Below are positions 63,244-64,000 of a stretch of 64,000 nucleotides of DNA, one piece after another. The notes beneath the pieces are model-generated. The model saw only the letters and a list, made by a program, of their open reading frames with translations. It was not told where the DNA came from and made no database searches. Where the stretch lies: assembly GCA_945875845.1 (NCBI GenBank), contig CAMCMB010000004.1:1-64000 (forward strand). The letters are read 5' to 3'. Both the position numbers and the translations under genes were made by a program. The DNA is from Pirellula staleyi DSM 6068. GTDB lineage: Bacteria > Planctomycetota > Planctomycetia > Pirellulales > Pirellulaceae. Within the stretch, counting starts at the first letter, position 1. Each line of letters starts with the position of its first letter.

Positions 63244-64000
63244 ATGCTTTCTCTCAGTCCTCGGTTACTTGCAGTGCTTGCGGTGATGTTCGCAGCGCTC
63301 GCGGTTGGCACACTGATTCGGGTGGTTATGCTTCGTGGGGCTGCACCGGAATTGGTTCGGTCTCGTCTGGAAAGCTTACGAACGTGGTGGCTTTTAGCAT
63401 GTCTTTTTGCATTTGCTGTCGCAGTTGGAGAGTTGGGGGTTCTGCTTGCACTGACCATCGTCGCATTCCTTGGGGTCTGGGAGTATTTAAGTCTCCTGGG
63501 TTGGCAAAGTGTGGGTAGACCGATGGCCACAATTATGTGCGTGTTTGTCCCGTTGTACTACCTTTTGGCATTTGTGTTGACTGGCAAGCAAGACCTTGTT
63601 CTTCAGTTGTCTCCCGTAGTGTTTTTCGTTGTCATCGGAGGAATGAGATCGTGCCTAGGGCTTACGCAGGGCTATATCCGGACCACTGCAGCATTATTTT
63701 GGGGGCTGATTTTGCTGGTATATAGCCCGTCACATGCTTACATGTTGTACCAGCTAACGGGCGTTCCCGAACCTTGGGTGGGCAGAATAGGCTGGGTGCT
63801 TTATCTCGTGCTACTGACGGAAACCAACGACATCATGCAAGCGATTGTCGGGCGTCGTTTCGGAACGAGGAAGATCACACCCAAGGTATCTCCCAACAAG
63901 TCCTTGGAAGGTTTGCTGGGTGGCGTCGTAGCGACGTCAGTGCTAGGTGTGCTAACCGCGCCTTGGCTGACGAGCCTGACGCTGGACCGTTCCTTTGAGA
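63244..64000 (+). CDS. cdsA: Phosphatidate cytidylyltransferase (CDP-diglyceride synthase), 5' part only
   Basis: The reading frame starts at ATG 63244 after a TGGAG ribosome binding site (63233-63237) and runs without stop to the window edge: at least 252 codons. It encodes repeated hydrophobic helices and then TETNDIMQAIVGRRFGTRKITPKVSPNKSLEGLLGG, which is the CdsA catalytic signature (the usual D of NDxxAY-like, and SPKKTxEG as SPNKSLEG). The enzyme makes CDP-diacylglycerol from phosphatidate and CTP in the inner membrane, for phospholipid synthesis. It shares its operon with the TVP38-like gene. The C-terminus, with the remaining signature, lies beyond the window. Confidence 0.85.
   Translation, partial: MLSLSPRLLAVLAVMFAALAVGTLIRVVMLRGAAPELVRSRLESLRTWWLLACLFAFAVAVGELGVLLALTIVAFLGVWEYLSLLGWQSVGRPMATIMCVFVPLYYLLAFVLTGKQDLVLQLSPVVFFVVIGGMRSCLGLTQGYIRTTAALFWGLILLVYSPSHAYMLYQLTGVPEPWVGRIGWVLYLVLLTETNDIMQAIVGRRFGTRKITPKVSPNKSLEGLLGGVVATSVLGVLTAPWLTSLTLDRSFE

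Noticed and set aside
1-64000. tRNA or rRNA genes
   Set aside because: A few GGTTCGA-like words were checked (for example near 7234 and 11590), but none sits in a cloverleaf context.

Overview
The window looks like a chromosomal segment of a planctomycete, most likely of the Pirellulaceae (Rhodopirellula-like). This rests on gene content: a DUF1501 / cytochrome-DUF1549-DUF1553 pair, several Tat-exported Gfo/Idh/MocA oxidoreductases, DUF1080 proteins, PQQ-like beta-propeller proteins, SLA1-homology (SHD1) proteins, a giant cadherin protein with the LEPR-XLL N-terminus and a dockerin, and a DUF6513 dihydropteroate-synthase-like protein. Small palindromic repeats fill many intergenic gaps. I saw no rRNA, tRNA, CRISPR array, prophage or intact insertion sequence.

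Layout. 1-7.2 kb: the end of an unidentified gene, a secreted beta-propeller protein, a Uma2 nuclease-like protein, a one-haem cytochrome c, a P1B-4-type metal-exporting ATPase, a GxxExxY protein inside a nest of repeats, and an aminotransferase. 7.3-9.7 kb: two genes overlapping by ATGA that together look like one STAND/NLR protein (SEFIR sensor/effector, NTPase, winged helix, TPR-like helices) cut in two. This is the best candidate here for an immune-type system. 10-17 kb: a conserved hypothetical, exported oxidoreductases, UppP and a second beta-propeller protein. 17.3-24.3 kb: an SRPBCC protein, the DUF1501/PSD1 pair and a tetrahydromethanopterin-linked DHPS-like protein. 24.3-32.2 kb: a pseudouridine synthase behind a terminator-like leader hairpin, a very cysteine-rich exported protein, the 1543-residue cadherin protein and two small exported proteins.

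32.2-35.9 kb is a compact plus-strand tyrosine/homogentisate degradation operon (HPPD, FAH-family hydrolase, homogentisate dioxygenase, flavin reductase). 36-41 kb is a minus-strand block: a DUF1080 protein, a metal ABC permease fused to a DtxR-like domain, a polytopic membrane protein and an ABC-2 permease, with no ATPase gene. 41-47.7 kb holds an aldehyde dehydrogenase, an 800-bp patch of repeats, then a minus-strand group (DUF1080, exported Gfo/Idh, exported DJ-1/PfpI, enolase-superfamily dehydratase) that looks like catabolism of a small organic compound. 47.9-50 kb: a LOG-family protein and an orphan cytochrome oxidase subunit III-like gene.

50-61.2 kb is a long minus-strand Bat/MoxR-type operon: tandem thioredoxin-fold protein, MoxR ATPase, DUF58, a membrane protein, two VWA proteins, a coiled-coil/TPR-like protein and a 1287-residue exported membrane protein in the BatD position. 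The window ends with a metallophosphoesterase, a TVP38/TMEM64-like membrane protein and the 5' part of a phosphatidate cytidylyltransferase gene.

Several start sites were moved inward from the longest open frame where a signal peptide, a ribosome binding site or an overlap with the previous gene indicated the true start. All functional calls come from reading motifs and comparing with remembered families; no database search was run.
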